Notes: a model not told the origin generated them from the sequence alone. DNA of 64,000 nt from Sepiola atlantica (GCA_963556195.1 OY744544.1:47511484-47575483); one strand, 5' to 3'. Shown: positions 11,786 to 22,594, counted from the first letter of the stretch. Numbers and translations are program-made.

Positions 11786-11865
11786 TACACATAAAAAACA
11801 TCCATTTTTTGGTTTTCCTTTTTCATTTTCCCATCACGTCGGATTACTTTCATCCTTCTCTTCCC

Positions 11866-11890
11866 ATATATATATATATATATATATATA
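11866..11890. repeat. (TA)n microsatellite
   Basis: Short TA tract between the Penelope pair and the long inverted repeat beginning at 11889. Confidence 0.9.
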
Positions 11891-12400
11891 AATGAATATA
11901 GCAAAATAGTTTTCCATTTATCCTAACTACGTTTATATCAAACCACGTTACGCTTATTAAATTTTATTATACAATTAAGTATTTTCAAATACATTATATA
12001 TAGCCAACAGAACACTGCGTAAACACATTCATCCCGATGCTTCATTAGCATAATAATTTTATAAACACCTTCTAATAAATTAATATATAAATTAATATAC
12101 TAAACAATTCATTTAAATTTTCATCTTACAGTTTCTTTATATTCAAAAGTGTTGTTAATATTAATGTTATTATTATTATTATTATTAGTAGTAGTAGTAG
12201 TAGTAATAGTAGTAGTAGTAGTAATTCCAACGATTTTATGAAAAACATGTAACGTTCAAAATTATTATTTTGAAATTCGAATAACTTCCGGTCATGCGTA
12301 TGTTTACATGAACCAAAAACTTAGATTACCTGGAATAATTTATTTTAAAAAATTACACTCCGCATTGAACGAACAAAGTTTTTTCTTTATATGTATACTT
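11889..12400 (+). repeat. Long inverted repeat, left arm (~510 bp)
   Basis: Matches the reverse complement of 21011-21493 along its whole length, at roughly 85-90% by eye. Shared blocks include CCATTTATCCTAACTA, GTAAACACATTCATCCCGAT, AATAACTTCCGGTCA and CTTAGATTACCTGGAAT. Both arms contain an (ATT)n(AGT)n microsatellite (here 12164-12223). There is no coding. It may be the terminal repeat of one large element or one of two independent oppositely oriented insertions. Confidence 0.85.
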
Positions 12401-12432
12401 TCGTCATTTGAACTTTATCTTGTATCTTTCTT

Positions 12433-12795
12433 TGTTGCGACAACCCTAGCCAGTTCAGTCTCTCATTAACTTCGGGATGGGGTAATACCAGTCGACGATT
12501 CGTTCTCGACAATCAGTCCGACGGTGGCCTTTTATCTGTCGGCTGAGGTATTCGCTCCTGGGTTGTCCTAGGAGGTGCATCCTCCCAGGCCTTGCCTCCC
12601 CTCTTTGGGGAGGAGAAAGTTGATTGCTTACTGCCTGAGGCGCCCTGTGTGGGGAATGCCGACGGGATTGCCCAGGCTAGTTTTGCTAGTCCAAAGTGCT
12701 CCTTCTTTAGAGGCGCTGGTTTGATTCTTACCCACTTTCCCGACCTTGTGTCACATATTGCTGCGGTGAGAGCTAATTAAATATCGTTGTAGCTT
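12433..12795 (+). repeat. LINE-tail repeat unit, copy 1
   Basis: Starts TTGTTGCGACAACCCTAGCC and ends near CGTTGTAGC. Its 3' two thirds (AGGAGGTGCATCCTCCCAGG, then TTTGGGGAGGAG, GCCTGAGGCGC and GACCTTGTGTCACA) are shared with the 3' region of the Tx1-type LINE at 46.1-46.3 kb and with 55200-55500. Several GC-rich hairpins are visible. It is a 5'-truncated LINE tail or a SINE using that tail. Confidence 0.75.
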
Positions 12796-13155
12796 TTTTT
12801 GTTGCGACAACCCTAGCCATTTCAGTCTCTAATTAACTTTTGGATGGCGTAATACCAGTCGACGATTCGTTTTCGGCAATCAGTTCGACGGTGGCCTTTT
12901 ATCTGGCGGGCTGAGGTATTCGGTCCTGGGTTGTTCGAGGGGGTGCTCATTCTCAGACCTTCCATCCCTTCTTTTGGGAGGAGTCAGTTTATTGCTTACT
13001 GCCTGAAGCGCCTTGACCAGGGAATGCCGACGGTGGTTGCCCAGGCTATTTTTGCTAGGCCACAGTGCTCTTCTTTTAGAGGCGCTGGCTTGATATTTCT
13101 CCCACCTCCCGACCTTGTGTCACAAATTGCCAATTAAATACCGTTGTGGCTTTCC
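12796..13155 (+). repeat. LINE-tail repeat unit, copy 2
   Basis: Tandem with copy 1 and in the same orientation, beginning TTGTTGCGACAACCCTAGCC, with scattered differences. The Tx1-type LINE starts directly after it, and a third unit follows that LINE at 20525. Confidence 0.75.
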
Positions 13156-13159
13156 TTTT

Positions 13160-14490
13160 GTTCTATCCCAACACTAGTCTCCTTGTCGGTTTGTGTTTTT
13201 CATTACTATAATTGTTACCGTTATTACTGATTGTTGTTGTTAGTTTTATATTATCCTTAAATTCGCCTCTCCGAATTATTAATTTTTTACTTGGATCTGT
13301 TGACTTTTTTTTCTTCTGCTGATATTACGGTTTTGGGGGTGGGTGGGTTCCCTCTTATCGGCCATGGCAACTCTATGCCCTGCGCCAAGGGAAAGAGCAA
13401 TGGAAGTGAGGTTGGCTTAGGCTTCACCACTCACCCCAAGCACCGACTGGGGTAAACCCCCAAAACTTATTATTGATGTCCAAGAATTCCTTGAAAGAGC
13501 AAGGAAATATACACACCTAGTCACCGAGACGGTACTACTCATTGACTAAACCAAAACTGCGAGAAACTTCCAAACGAATGCTCCAGATGTTCGTCGTGGA
13601 CAGGAAAACCAAAAAGGTTATTCGAGCGACAAATGAATTAGTAACACAACTAATTTTGACCGCAGGGCATAGGCCCCCAACAATAATAAAGTGCAGAGGA
13701 TACCACATGTGGAATTCAACCCTTTTTGCGACGGGACGATGTGTGACAATATGTGCACGTATGTGCAATGTCTCCTCTTGTTATCGCCAGTGAGAAATCA
13801 TTGTTTGACGATAGTCATTGCTGTCTGCTTCTGGGACTGGCTGATTGGCTGTTTGTTCGGAACCATCGTGCTGCAAATCCAACATTATGTAATAATGGAA
13901 CAAACCATTTTAATTTAATTTATTTTTGCCGAAGAACATATTTAAAACTCGCAGATGTCAGAGCGCAACAAACGCGTCTTCCTTGTTCAGATTTCAAACC
14001 AGTCTCTTAATTTGAACTTTCTTTACTAGAGAGAGAGGGGAGAGTGAGAGAGAGAAGGAGAGAAACAGAGGGAGAGAGAAAGAGAGAGAAAGGGAATACA
14101 GCCGTCATCGTTGTACGTCTTGTCAAATGTTTTGTTTTAAGTTTGATAACTGATTTTCTCGAACGACGACAGTCTGATCTCTGAACGCACCACATGCACC
14201 CGTCCATTGAATTAGTTTAACACCGACCTTAAGTCCTCCCATGTATGACTGCACTCAGTGATCTCAAACGCAGAGAATTACGGTTTTTGAAATAAGTCTG
14301 GCATAAGGGTTACGAATATAACGGGGAGCACTTAGCTCCCCAAAAGTCACGCATTGTGCAACACTAGTACACCCCTTCCTGTATAGGGCAACAAAACTAA
14401 TGTTCTCCCTTGATGTCGGCGGTTTTTCCCAGGATGTATTCATCAACATTGAGATTGGCACTTATTCCACGGAAAAGGCCGTCGGCACCT
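13160..14490 (+). pseudogene. Tx1/L1-type LINE, 5' region with possible ORF1 remnant
   Basis: This lies between LINE-tail copy 2 and the endonuclease domain. About 13365-13800 reads in broken frames as a basic, hydrophilic protein (for example KLIIDVQEFLERARKYTHLV), which could be the ORF1 nucleic-acid-binding protein of the LINE; no zinc finger or RRM is recognisable. Positions 14025-14095 are (GA)n-rich. The assignment rests mainly on position, so the product call is tentative. Confidence 0.4.
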
Positions 14491-15616
14491 TGACACCGTT
14501 AATGTTCGTTTCTGGAACACAACCCTAAGATTGGTATTACGTCACTCAATCTGTCCGAGGGCTGAGTGCCGGTTCTCGAAAAATTCGAGTTCGACAGGAT
14601 CTTAACCAGCTTGGAGTGCATATATATGCTATATTCAGGAGACCCACTTAATTCCAAGTGAGTATCTGGGTGCGCTGACTAGGGATTTTTGTTCTATTTT
14701 CTGCATATTACCATAAACGATAGGGAATTTCGATTCATTTGGGTTTATGCGCCAAATGTCTATGCTGAGCTTGCTTTTTTTTGGCAGAATCGAGCAGTTC
14801 ATAAATACTTCTCGGACAGTTATCTTAGCGGGAGACTGGAACGCAGTCCTGGATCCCGATTTAGATTGCTTGGGTAATCGTTTAAGGAGTACTAACCCAA
14901 ACCGGGATGCTAAGGCATTTCGTGAATTTCTCGATAAGTTTGATCTTGTCGATAAGTTCCGAAATGAAAAACCCCGTGATGTATTATGGACTTGGGCAGC
15001 TAGCCTCCGCGACTCTGGTACGGTACAACTTGCGAGTTATATCGACCAGTTCTTAATTCGGAGAGTATTAGAATGTCAAAGTTTTCATAATATAGTTTAC
15101 TCGGATCATCGACTTATTCGGGTTCGTGTAAACTTAGCTAGACTTAAACCTAAAATGGCTGGTTACTGGAAACTCAACACGGGAACAGCTAATACTAACC
15201 ATATTGTGGGAAACGACGGGTGCTATAATTAGGAATAAGCGGTGGATTAAACTTAAGAAAGTAATTAGGTTCTTTTCTGCCGACGACTCAGACTAGAATC
15301 TGGGGAAGAAAAAGCGACACCAGAAGCTAGATAAGATCGGACGGTGGAGGCGGGAAATAGCACTAACATAATGATGATTAAGGTGAAGCTGGCTTCTTTG
15401 TCTAGCAAGGAGAACCCGGCTTCAGTAGTTAGGGCTAGGTTAAAAAAATGCCTCAGGAAGCAAAAAATATGGCACCTGAATTGCGTGACGAGGAGTGTCG
15501 ACGTGCTACGGACCGACATATCGCACGTGTCACATTGCCGGATGGATGAACCGTGACCACAAACGAATGTATTTTGGAGGCGTTTCGGTCTCATTTTCAA
15601 GATCTATTCACCAGAA
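14491..15616 (+). pseudogene. Tx1/L1-type LINE ORF2: apurinic-type endonuclease and RT start
   Basis: The endonuclease fold is visible in pieces: VNVRFWN (about 14495), IYAIQETHLIPSEYLGALTR (about 14620-14680), VILAGDWNAVLDPDLDCLGN (14820-14880), WTWA (about 14990), SYIDQFLIRR (about 15035-15065) and YSDHRLIRVRVNL (15100-15140). The Asn of GDWN and the SDH triad are standard catalytic or metal-binding residues. It continues as a linker, VVRARLKKCLRKQKIWHLN (about 15425), which aligns with VVRARLKKVSNEA of the LINE at 47.7 kb. TTNECILEAFRSHFQDLFTR (15556-15615) aligns with the region just before the RT. Stops and frameshifts are present. It is interrupted at about 15617 by a Ty3/gypsy pol and resumes at about 17905. 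Confidence 0.85.
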
Positions 15617-17755
15617 CCAAAAGAATGGTGATTTATTATAGTGACACAATCAACAGATGTACGGAATTAGACGCTTATCCCATACCGAGTATATTTAAAA
15701 TAGTCAAGGAAATAGTCCGGTACAATATTTTTACTACTTTTGATCTTAAATCAGCATACAATCAAATCCACATCAGTAAGGTGGATGGTAAATTATACCA
15801 GTTTACTCGCCTGCCATTTGGTGTTACTAATGGAGTAAGGGCCTTCCAAAGAACCATTGATGGAATTGTCAGCAAAGAGCAATTATTAAATACATTTGTC
15901 TTTGTAGATAACGTCACTATCTGTGGAAACCCCAAAAAGAGCATGACTACAATCTTCAATGATACTATGAGGTTGCTAAACAGTACAACATCACGCTTAA
16001 TAAGAATAAAAGCATCGTTTCAGTCTCGACTCTAACTTTACTTGGGTACACAATTAAAAACAACCAATTATCGCCCGACTTCGATCGCCTTAAACCTCTA
16101 CTTTAGATGCCACCTCTTCTAAATCTGAAATCACAAAGATGGGATGTTCTCCTTCTATAGCAAATTTATCCAGAATTTTTCAGAGAAAATATTAGCACTA
16201 AACTGCAATAGAGAATTCCCATTATCTTCTACAGCATTGGACTCTTTTATAGAGCTGAAGAACGACTTGAAAAATGGTTTACTGGTAACGGTTGACCCAG
16301 AAAAAGAATTCATAGTAGAAACAGATACTAGTAACAACTGTATTGCGGCTACCCTTCATTAAGAAAATCGTCCGGTTGCATTCTACTCCAGAACACTAAA
16401 CCCTGGTGAAACGAAACATCATGCCGTAGAAAAAGAAGCAGCTGCTATTGTCGAAGTTCTACGAAAGTGGCGACATTTATTTTTATGCAAGCACTTTACT
16501 GTAATTACAGAACAAAAAAGTATTAAGTTCATGTTTGATAATACCAGGAAATCGAAAATCAAAAATGACAAAATATGCCGGTGGCGCATTGAACTGTCCC
16601 AATTTAAGTTTAGCATCGTCCACCGTCCTGGAAGAGAAAATACTGTTGCTGGTACGTTTTCCCGAATATCTGCACTTACTCATTCTTTATAAAATCTCCG
16701 CGACCTCCACTGTAAATTATGCCACCCAGGCATTACACGAATATTTCATTTTTCTAAAGAAAGACACTTTTCTTTTTCACTCGACCAAATAAAAGGTGTA
16801 ACTAATTCGTGCTCGTCTTACCAATATTTAAACCCCAAATACTTTACCGGTAACAAGGGAACTCTCATAAAAGCAATACTACCATTTCAGCGATTAAACA
16901 TGGATTTCAATGGGACACTGCCTACGTCCACACATGGTAACAAATATCTACTTACGATAATCGACGAATACTCTCGTTTTCCCTTTGCATTCTCACGTAA
17001 AGATATGGCAAGCAAAACTGTCACACAATGCCTGAATCAACTATTTGCGATATTTGGTATGCCAGATATGATTCACAGATAGAGCAACTGCGGTTCTGTC
17101 AGAGGCAATAATTACTAATTACTTAAATGGGAAAAGCATTGCAACTTCGAAAACGAGTAGATATCACCCGGAAGGCACTGGGCACATTGAGGAACTAAAC
17201 AGCAAACTATGGAAGGACATACAAGTAACTTTACATTCTCGCAATATGAGACTATCCTGTTGGGAAAATATTCTACCTGATGCTCTACATTCTATTCGAT
17301 CATTGCTCTGCACAGCTATGAATACGACCCCTCACGATAGACTATTTAAGTATTGCCGTAAATCCACTTTTGATACTTCTATTCCCCTGTGGGCAAAACC
17401 AGGCCAAGTATACGTCATAGATCATATTAGGTCGAATAAGTATGACACACCGGTTACACCTGCTACGCTACTGAAAATCAATCCTCATTATGCCCTTCTG
17501 GCATCAAAACTACCGTCAACGTTAGAGATTTGGCTCCCAACTCAATTAATGGAGACAACATGTTAGAGGATGCTTGCATGCCACCCGTAAGTAAGCCAGA
17601 AAGTGAAAAAGAATGTACACAATATTCTGAACAGATAGAAGAAGAAAACCCTCGTGTGGAGCCAGTTGAGAGCGACGTGCCATCCGAGCCACTGCGAAGA
17701 TCTGGCAGAATACGGAAATTTCATGGGAAATACAAGGACTTCGTTACTAAATAAG
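15617..17755 (+). pseudogene. Ty3/gypsy pol (RT, RNase H, integrase) without LTRs
   Basis: RT: YPIPSIFKIVKEIVRYNIFT, FDLKSAYNQIHI, FTRLPFGVTNGVRAFQRTID, then FVFVDN where the family has YVDD. RNase H: VETDTSNNCIAATL, a stop, RPVAFYSRTLNPGETKHHAV, and EKEAAAIVEVLRKWRHLF. Integrase zinc region: KLCHPGITRIFHF with NSCSSYQYL. Catalytic core: RLNMDFNGTLP and IDEYSRFPFAF, then the second Asp in DRATAVLSEA (17085-17115) and the Glu in HPEGTGHIEELN. The C-terminal tail ends SGRIRKFHGKYKDFVTK at 17754. At least two stops and several frame changes disable it. No gag, protease or LTR is present on either side. It lies inside the Tx1-type LINE and is followed by an A-rich tail. Confidence 0.88.
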
Positions 17756-17756
17756 G

Positions 17757-17875
17757 CACTAGTAAAAAAATAAAGAAATAAAATAATAGAATAAAATACA
17801 TAAAAAAATAATAAAAAATAAAATAAAATTTTAAAACATAAATAAATAATGAATAAATAAAATAAAATAAAAACT
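17757..17875 (+). repeat. A-rich tail after the gypsy pol
   Basis: About 120 bp made almost entirely of A with T interruptions (AATAAAATAAAA style), immediately after the pol stop codon and just before LINE sequence resumes. It could be a degenerate poly(A) tail from reverse transcription by a LINE enzyme, or a simple A-rich microsatellite. Confidence 0.7.
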
Positions 17876-17904
17876 TGAAGAGGAAAGTGTAATATTCTGA
17901 ACCC

Positions 17905-19223
17905 TTTCTCCCACTGCCGAGGTGTATTTGAGGTTGTCGCACTTTTTTGTTCCCTTGCTGACAGTTTTATTTAACTCATGGTTTAGGAACTTCCTGTTCC
18001 TAAACCATGTGTGCTTGACCATGGGTGTAGTCACATTGTTACGCAAAAGCAAAGATGGTGGGGATGAGTTAAATAATTTTTGGCTCTTAGCGATGCTAAA
18101 TGCTGAGTTAAAGATTTTGGCCAAGATCTAGGCAATCGACTGCAGCTTGTTTTGACTGGTCTAATTAGCCCTGGACAGACTTGTGCTGTAAAGGGTCGGA
18201 CCATTCAAGATAATTTGCACTCAATAAGCTTGATCATAGATAAAGTGGGCACAGAAGCCGCGCTGATCAATTTAGATCAGTCCAAAGAATTCGTTATTTG
18301 AAGGCAGTTTTGTCTGCGGCCGGTTTTAGCCGCAATTTCGCTCTTAGATTCGCCTCTTGTATGCGAACCCCGGTGTGCTGGTTGAAGTGAAGATCTCTTC
18401 GTCAGGGATGTCCGCTTTCACCGATGCTCTATGTGCTTGTGTTAGAACCCTTTCCTTCACAGGCTAAGAGTGAATCCGGTCCTGTGTGGGATGACTTTGG
18501 CAGGTGCTTGCACCACGTTTAAGTACTTCGCCATTGCCGACGACTTCACTGTGCTTGTAACGAGCAATGCCGAGATTAGTGTTTTCGACAGAGAAATCGG
18601 AACGTATGAAACAATAACAGGGGCCAAAATTAAATTGGTACCTGGAATGGTGTATCCCTGCAGGGGCCCTTTAACTGGACTGATGGGCCTTTCAAGCTAC
18701 TCGGCGTCTGGTTTGGTCCTGATCTTCAGCTAGAGTAAAATTGGTCAGAAGTATTGAAAGCGATTCGGGCCGCAGCTGGTCTCTGGATCCGTAGAAATCT
18801 TTTATTTAAATGTAGAGCGGAGTGTGGTCTCACATTTATCCACTTATCCTATATCGTCTACCAGTACTTCATCTCCCGTCGGATACGTTGCTTAGGATGC
18901 AGCGGGCTCTTTTCAAGTTTTTGTGGCTTGGTAAAGCCCCTATGATCCGTCACGAGATTTGTTATCTACATCCTTCTGAAGGCGGACTGGGTATGCCAAG
19001 CGTCAAGATTCGACGTCATACACTTCGGCTGTTTTACCTAGATCGAATAAGTTCAAAAACTGAGGGAAACGGTGGTATTTGGAAAGAAGACACTAAGAAA
19101 GCTTTTCCGGCTTTAAAAAGTGTGCACTTGGATGAGGGGGAGGCACACAGGTTGCCCCGAAACGAGTGCTCCTTTTATCGCGAATGTAGACATACTTTGA
19201 AGTTCTTATTGAGGGTGAAATAA
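17905..19223 (+). pseudogene. Tx1/L1-type LINE ORF2: reverse transcriptase, continued
   Basis: YLRLSHFFVPLLTVLFNSWF and MGVVTLLRKSKDGGDEL (17925-18075) align with MYLRLSPMFVPNLKDVFNHW and KGVVTLLKKGDQPGGEI of the copy at 47.3 kb. They mark exactly where the LINE resumes after the gypsy insertion. Then INLDQSK (about 18260), the remnant of the YxDD region as IADDFTVLV (about 18530), and the thumb and C-terminal segment QRALFKFLWLGKAPMIRHEI with EGGLGMPSVKIRRHTLRL (18900-19030). Many stops occur. About 180 bp just before the RT (the segment between FTQ and DGLPYE of the other copy) is missing at the gypsy junction. A perfect 14-bp-arm hairpin (17977-17990 / 17996-18009) interrupts the frame. 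Confidence 0.85.
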
Positions 19224-20524
19224 AGCCTCTCTGACACCCTGCTGTTGTCCCGAAAGGCATTATATCGGGTGATGGTTAGGGGGACAATTCGAGATGATAG
19301 GATTGATGGGCTCGCTTTGGCGAGGGGGAGCTACGCTCAATCTGGCCTTGTGCGCCTGGATTGCGGTGCTTCGATAATGACGAGGCATCACTGATCTGGC
19401 TGATGATCTGAAATGCACTCTGGGTCTGTAAGAGGCTTCATTCAGCTGGCTTGGTGGATTCGCCGATTTGTGTTAGATGCGGTGACGAAGACAAGACCTT
19501 GAGTAACGCCTTCTTTTATTGCCGCATCGTTGTGCCGCTGATTAGGCTTGTTTCGGGTTTCATGATTCGCATACTTAACGTATCGTCTTTTGACATGGAT
19601 CCTATTAATGTATGTAGCGTCTGAACTCCGACAACAGATAGACAGAAATGTTTTGTTTTTTTAAGCATACTACCCGTTATGAGAGAAACGATATGGAAGA
19701 CTTGTATGAAGGTAGTTTACGGAGCTGAGACCTACACGCTTCTCGACCTTATTGCGATTTTCAAATATTACCTGAAAGCTTGCATTATGGCCGAGAGAGT
19801 AAGACTCTCTTCGGCAGATTTTGGTAAAAGACGGTGACAGGCGCACGACTGGAGCTGGATTAGAATGGTATTTAGACGTACCTTAGGTATCGAATATTGA
19901 GCTGAAAAAACAAACATTGATTTTTGTCATGTTTTAAGTTAGCCTGGAGACATATTCTTTATTGTTTTTTGTTAAGTTTAGTTCATAACTTAGCTAGTGT
20001 ATGAATGGTCTCATTACGACCCTTTTTTTCTATGATAACTCCCCTTCCTGCCCCAATTAGGTGACAGAGCGCTTGATTTGCCAGTGATGCATCGATATTT
20101 TTGTAGATGGTGTGTCTGAATAAAACGTTGGGGCCTGCATCAACCCCTTTTTCGTTTTGATTTCCACTGGCAAATCTGCGTCTCTGTCACAGTTTAGTAA
20201 TGGAGGTCTTTTTACTAACTTCCGGTTTTTTATTGTAAATATCATTCTTTTTGTACATAATTTTTTATTATCACCCCCCCCCCATTGCATATTTCGTTTA
20301 TATGGGTTTTAAGTAGGGTTTCATGGTATAACTTCTTTTGGTGATTGGAGATGGATGTATAGTATAAATGTAGTATTTTGGTGAATGATGGTCACGAAGG
20401 GAGCTAGCTAAGTTAGAAGAGTTAATATCAGTTAGTGAAGACCGATCTTTTCCCCTCCCCCTTTTTCGGCCTTGTGCCACATTTTATGAATATTTTATAT
20501 TTATGAATAAATACATTGTAGTTT
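19224..20524 (+). pseudogene. Tx1/L1-type LINE C-terminus and 3' untranslated region
   Basis: CVRCGDEDKTLSNAFFYC (about 19465-19520) is the Cys-rich C-terminal motif common at the end of LINE ORF2 proteins, here with stops around it. Coding likeness fades near 19890. The remaining 600 bp reads as a 3' untranslated region, with a hairpin formed by CTTGATTTGCCAGTG and the later CACTGGCAAATCTGCG, a C run at 20275-20283, and a terminal GGCCTTGTGCC...AATAAATAC block. That block also ends the U2-headed repeat at 55.5 kb. Confidence 0.65.
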
Positions 20525-20885
20525 TCTTTGTAGCGAGAACCCTAGCCCGTTCAGTCTGTTATTAACTTCGGGATGGGGTAATACCAGTCAATGATTCGTT
20601 CTCGACAATCAGTCCGACGGTGGCCTTTTATCTGTCGGACTGAAGTATTCGGTCCTAGGTTGTTCTAAGAAGTGATCCCTCTTTGGGGAGGAGTAAGTTT
20701 ATTGCTTACTGCATGAGGCGCCTTGACCGGGGAATGCCGACGGGATTGCCAAGGCTATTTTTTCTAGGCCAGAGTGCTCCTTCTTTAGAGGTGCGGGCTT
20801 GATACTTCCCCCACCTTCCCGACCTTGTGTCACATATTGCTTCGGTGGGAAGCAATTGAATAACGTTGTAGCTTTATTTTGTGAA
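20525..20885 (+). repeat. LINE-tail repeat unit, copy 3
   Basis: Same family and orientation as 12433-12795 and 12796-13155: TAGCGAGAACCCTAGCCCGT, GGGATGGGGTAATACCAGTC, then GCCTGAGGCGC equivalents. It follows the LINE 3' end without spacer. Confidence 0.75.
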
Positions 20886-21010
20886 TAACACCTTTACAAA
20901 TTATACGGATCTCTTATTCTTGTCTTAACTACACTACATTCAATAGTCGTCGTTGAAAACAACAACGAATTTAGTTTTAAAGATATATAGTTTTAAAATA
21001 TATATCTAAA

Positions 21011-21493
21011 GAAGTATATATCTAAAGAAAAATCTTTGTTATTGCGTTCAATGCGGGGTGCTATTTTGTAAAATAAATCATTCCAGGTAATCTAAGTTGT
21101 TGGTTCGTGTAAATATACGCTGACCGGAAGTTATTCGAATTTCAAAATAATCATTTTGAACGTTAAATGTTTTCATAAAATGGTTGGAATTAATATTACT
21201 ACTACTACTACTACTAATAATAATAATAACATTAATATTAACAAAACTTTTGAATATATATAAGAAAACTGTAAGATGAAAATTGAAATGAATTGTGTAG
21301 AATATTAATTTATTAGAAGGTGTTTATAAAATTAATGAAGCATCGGGATGAATGTGTTTACGCAGTTTTCTGTTGGCTATATATATAATGTATTTGAAAA
21401 TACTTACATTTATAATTAAATATAAATAAGCATAATGTGTTTTGATATAAACATAGTTAGGATAAATGGAAAAAATACGCATTTATTCATTTA
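21011..21493 (-). repeat. Long inverted repeat, right arm (~480 bp)
   Basis: Reverse-complement partner of 11889-12400. Includes CATCGGGATGAATGTGTTTA and ATTCCAGGTAATCTAAG, plus an (ACT)n(AAT)n microsatellite at about 21195-21230. The outer ends of both arms read TAAATGAAT...CCATTTATCC. Sequence 20886-21010 between copy 3 and this arm holds nothing recognisable. Confidence 0.85.
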
Positions 21494-21585
21494 GATATTA
21501 TTAAAGGAAAGTACCCAACCTCTCTCAACTTTTTAAATAATAAAAAATAGATTCATATTTTTTTAAACGTAATTTTTTTCTGTCT

Positions 21586-21652
21586 TCTAAATGAATAAAT
21601 TCGAAAGTTTTGTTTTCATTTATCTAAACTATATCTATATCAAAACATTAAT
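21586..21652 (+). repeat. Partial third copy of the long-repeat outer end
   Basis: TAAATGAATAAATTCGAAAG followed by TTCATTTATCTAAACTATATC and TATCAAAACA matches the outer ~65 bp of the long inverted repeat in left-arm orientation, facing the right arm head to head across about 90 bp. Confidence 0.6.
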
Positions 21653-21699
21653 TAATTGTTTTTACTCAGAGACTTCCATCATTTTAACAGCAAACTTTG

Positions 21700-22550
21700 A
21701 TAAATTTGTAGATTAACAACCTCAGCTAAGTTTATACAATTTGATTCTACTTTTTAGCGTCGTTATAACTTATTGGGGCAGTTAACTAATATAGTTTAAC
21801 ACTGACCCTAAGTCCGACTGGCAAGGTCTTAAAACAACACGTAATAGCCTAAAAGAGTGGTCGCCTGTCGCAAAATATAACGCACAGACTTTATCTCCAA
21901 TAAAAAAAATATGGTTAACTGCCTTGAATGGCCCGGATATTGAGGATCGTTTTAAGTTAAATTTATGTGCGACACTGATACCCAACTCTAAATTCTAAAA
22001 TATTTTTTTGTTTTCTATTGCCGCCTGGATTTTCTGATTATCCACACGTAATCACCTAAAAAAGTAGAATCATATGTTTTTGATGGGGGTTGCTGAGGTT
22101 GTTAATCTACAATAATACCAAAACTTTTAATATTTTTTTTTATTTATACATGAAAAATAAGAGATTTAATCATTTAGATAATATTAAAGAAGCTATTTAT
22201 TTAATTTTCACGCGAAAAAATAACAACTAAACTCAATTGCTGAAAATTAAAATTAAAAAGAGGCATACAGTTAAAAATATAAGATTTAAAAAATAAAATA
22301 TGGGTAAATTTGCAGATTAACAAAAATAAATATATTTTGCTTTTTTATGCGATTAGTGTGAACACCGTGAAAAATGTAAAGGAAATCATATTTTAGAATT
22401 TAGAGTGATAGATCAGTTTCATATATATTTAACGTACATTGTGCGTTATTCTGTGCATTATTATTATTTTTTAGGGGTATCCACTCTTTTAGGCTATTAT
22501 GTGCCAGTCGGATTTAGGGTTTAGTGTTATAAATATATTAGTTAACTATA
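21700..22550. repeat. Imperfect inverted repeat element
   Basis: Segment 21780-21860 (GTTAACTAATATA, CTAAGTCCGACTGGCA, AATAGCCTAAAAGAGTGG) pairs with 22481-22548 in inverted orientation. A second, inner pair (about 21705-21760 with 22064-22112) shares TTGTAGATTAACAACCTCAG. There is no coding in between. A direct copy of the left segment recurs at 27955-28125. Confidence 0.7.
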
Positions 22551-22593
22551 TCCTCCCCTTAATTAAATGTCGGGGGGCGGATAGGATTTGCTA

Positions 22594-22594
<1 letters not shown>

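Larger units (their letters stand above)
10568..11834. mobile_element. Inverted pair of Penelope-type termini (foldback remnant)
   Basis: Arms 10568-10837 and 11565-11834 are reverse complements, each 270 bp, with only a few differences. Both arms contain a hammerhead ribozyme motif, the signature of the terminal repeats of Penelope-like elements. The 727-bp centre ends in a short coding remnant of the element's C-terminus (11406-11560, minus). The rest of the centre (10838-11400) is strongly purine-rich, with many G and A runs on the plus strand, and has no recognisable coding. Both sides are bordered by (TA)n. Penelope elements are known for inverted or tandem terminal arrangements, so this is probably a 5'-truncated copy with an inverted terminal repeat. 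Confidence 0.8.

Noticed and set aside
11674..11904. 76-codon minus-strand frame over the Penelope arm (and its mirror at 10420-10728)
   Set aside because: The frame covers the ribozyme-bearing terminal repeat and a TA tract, so it is noncoding.
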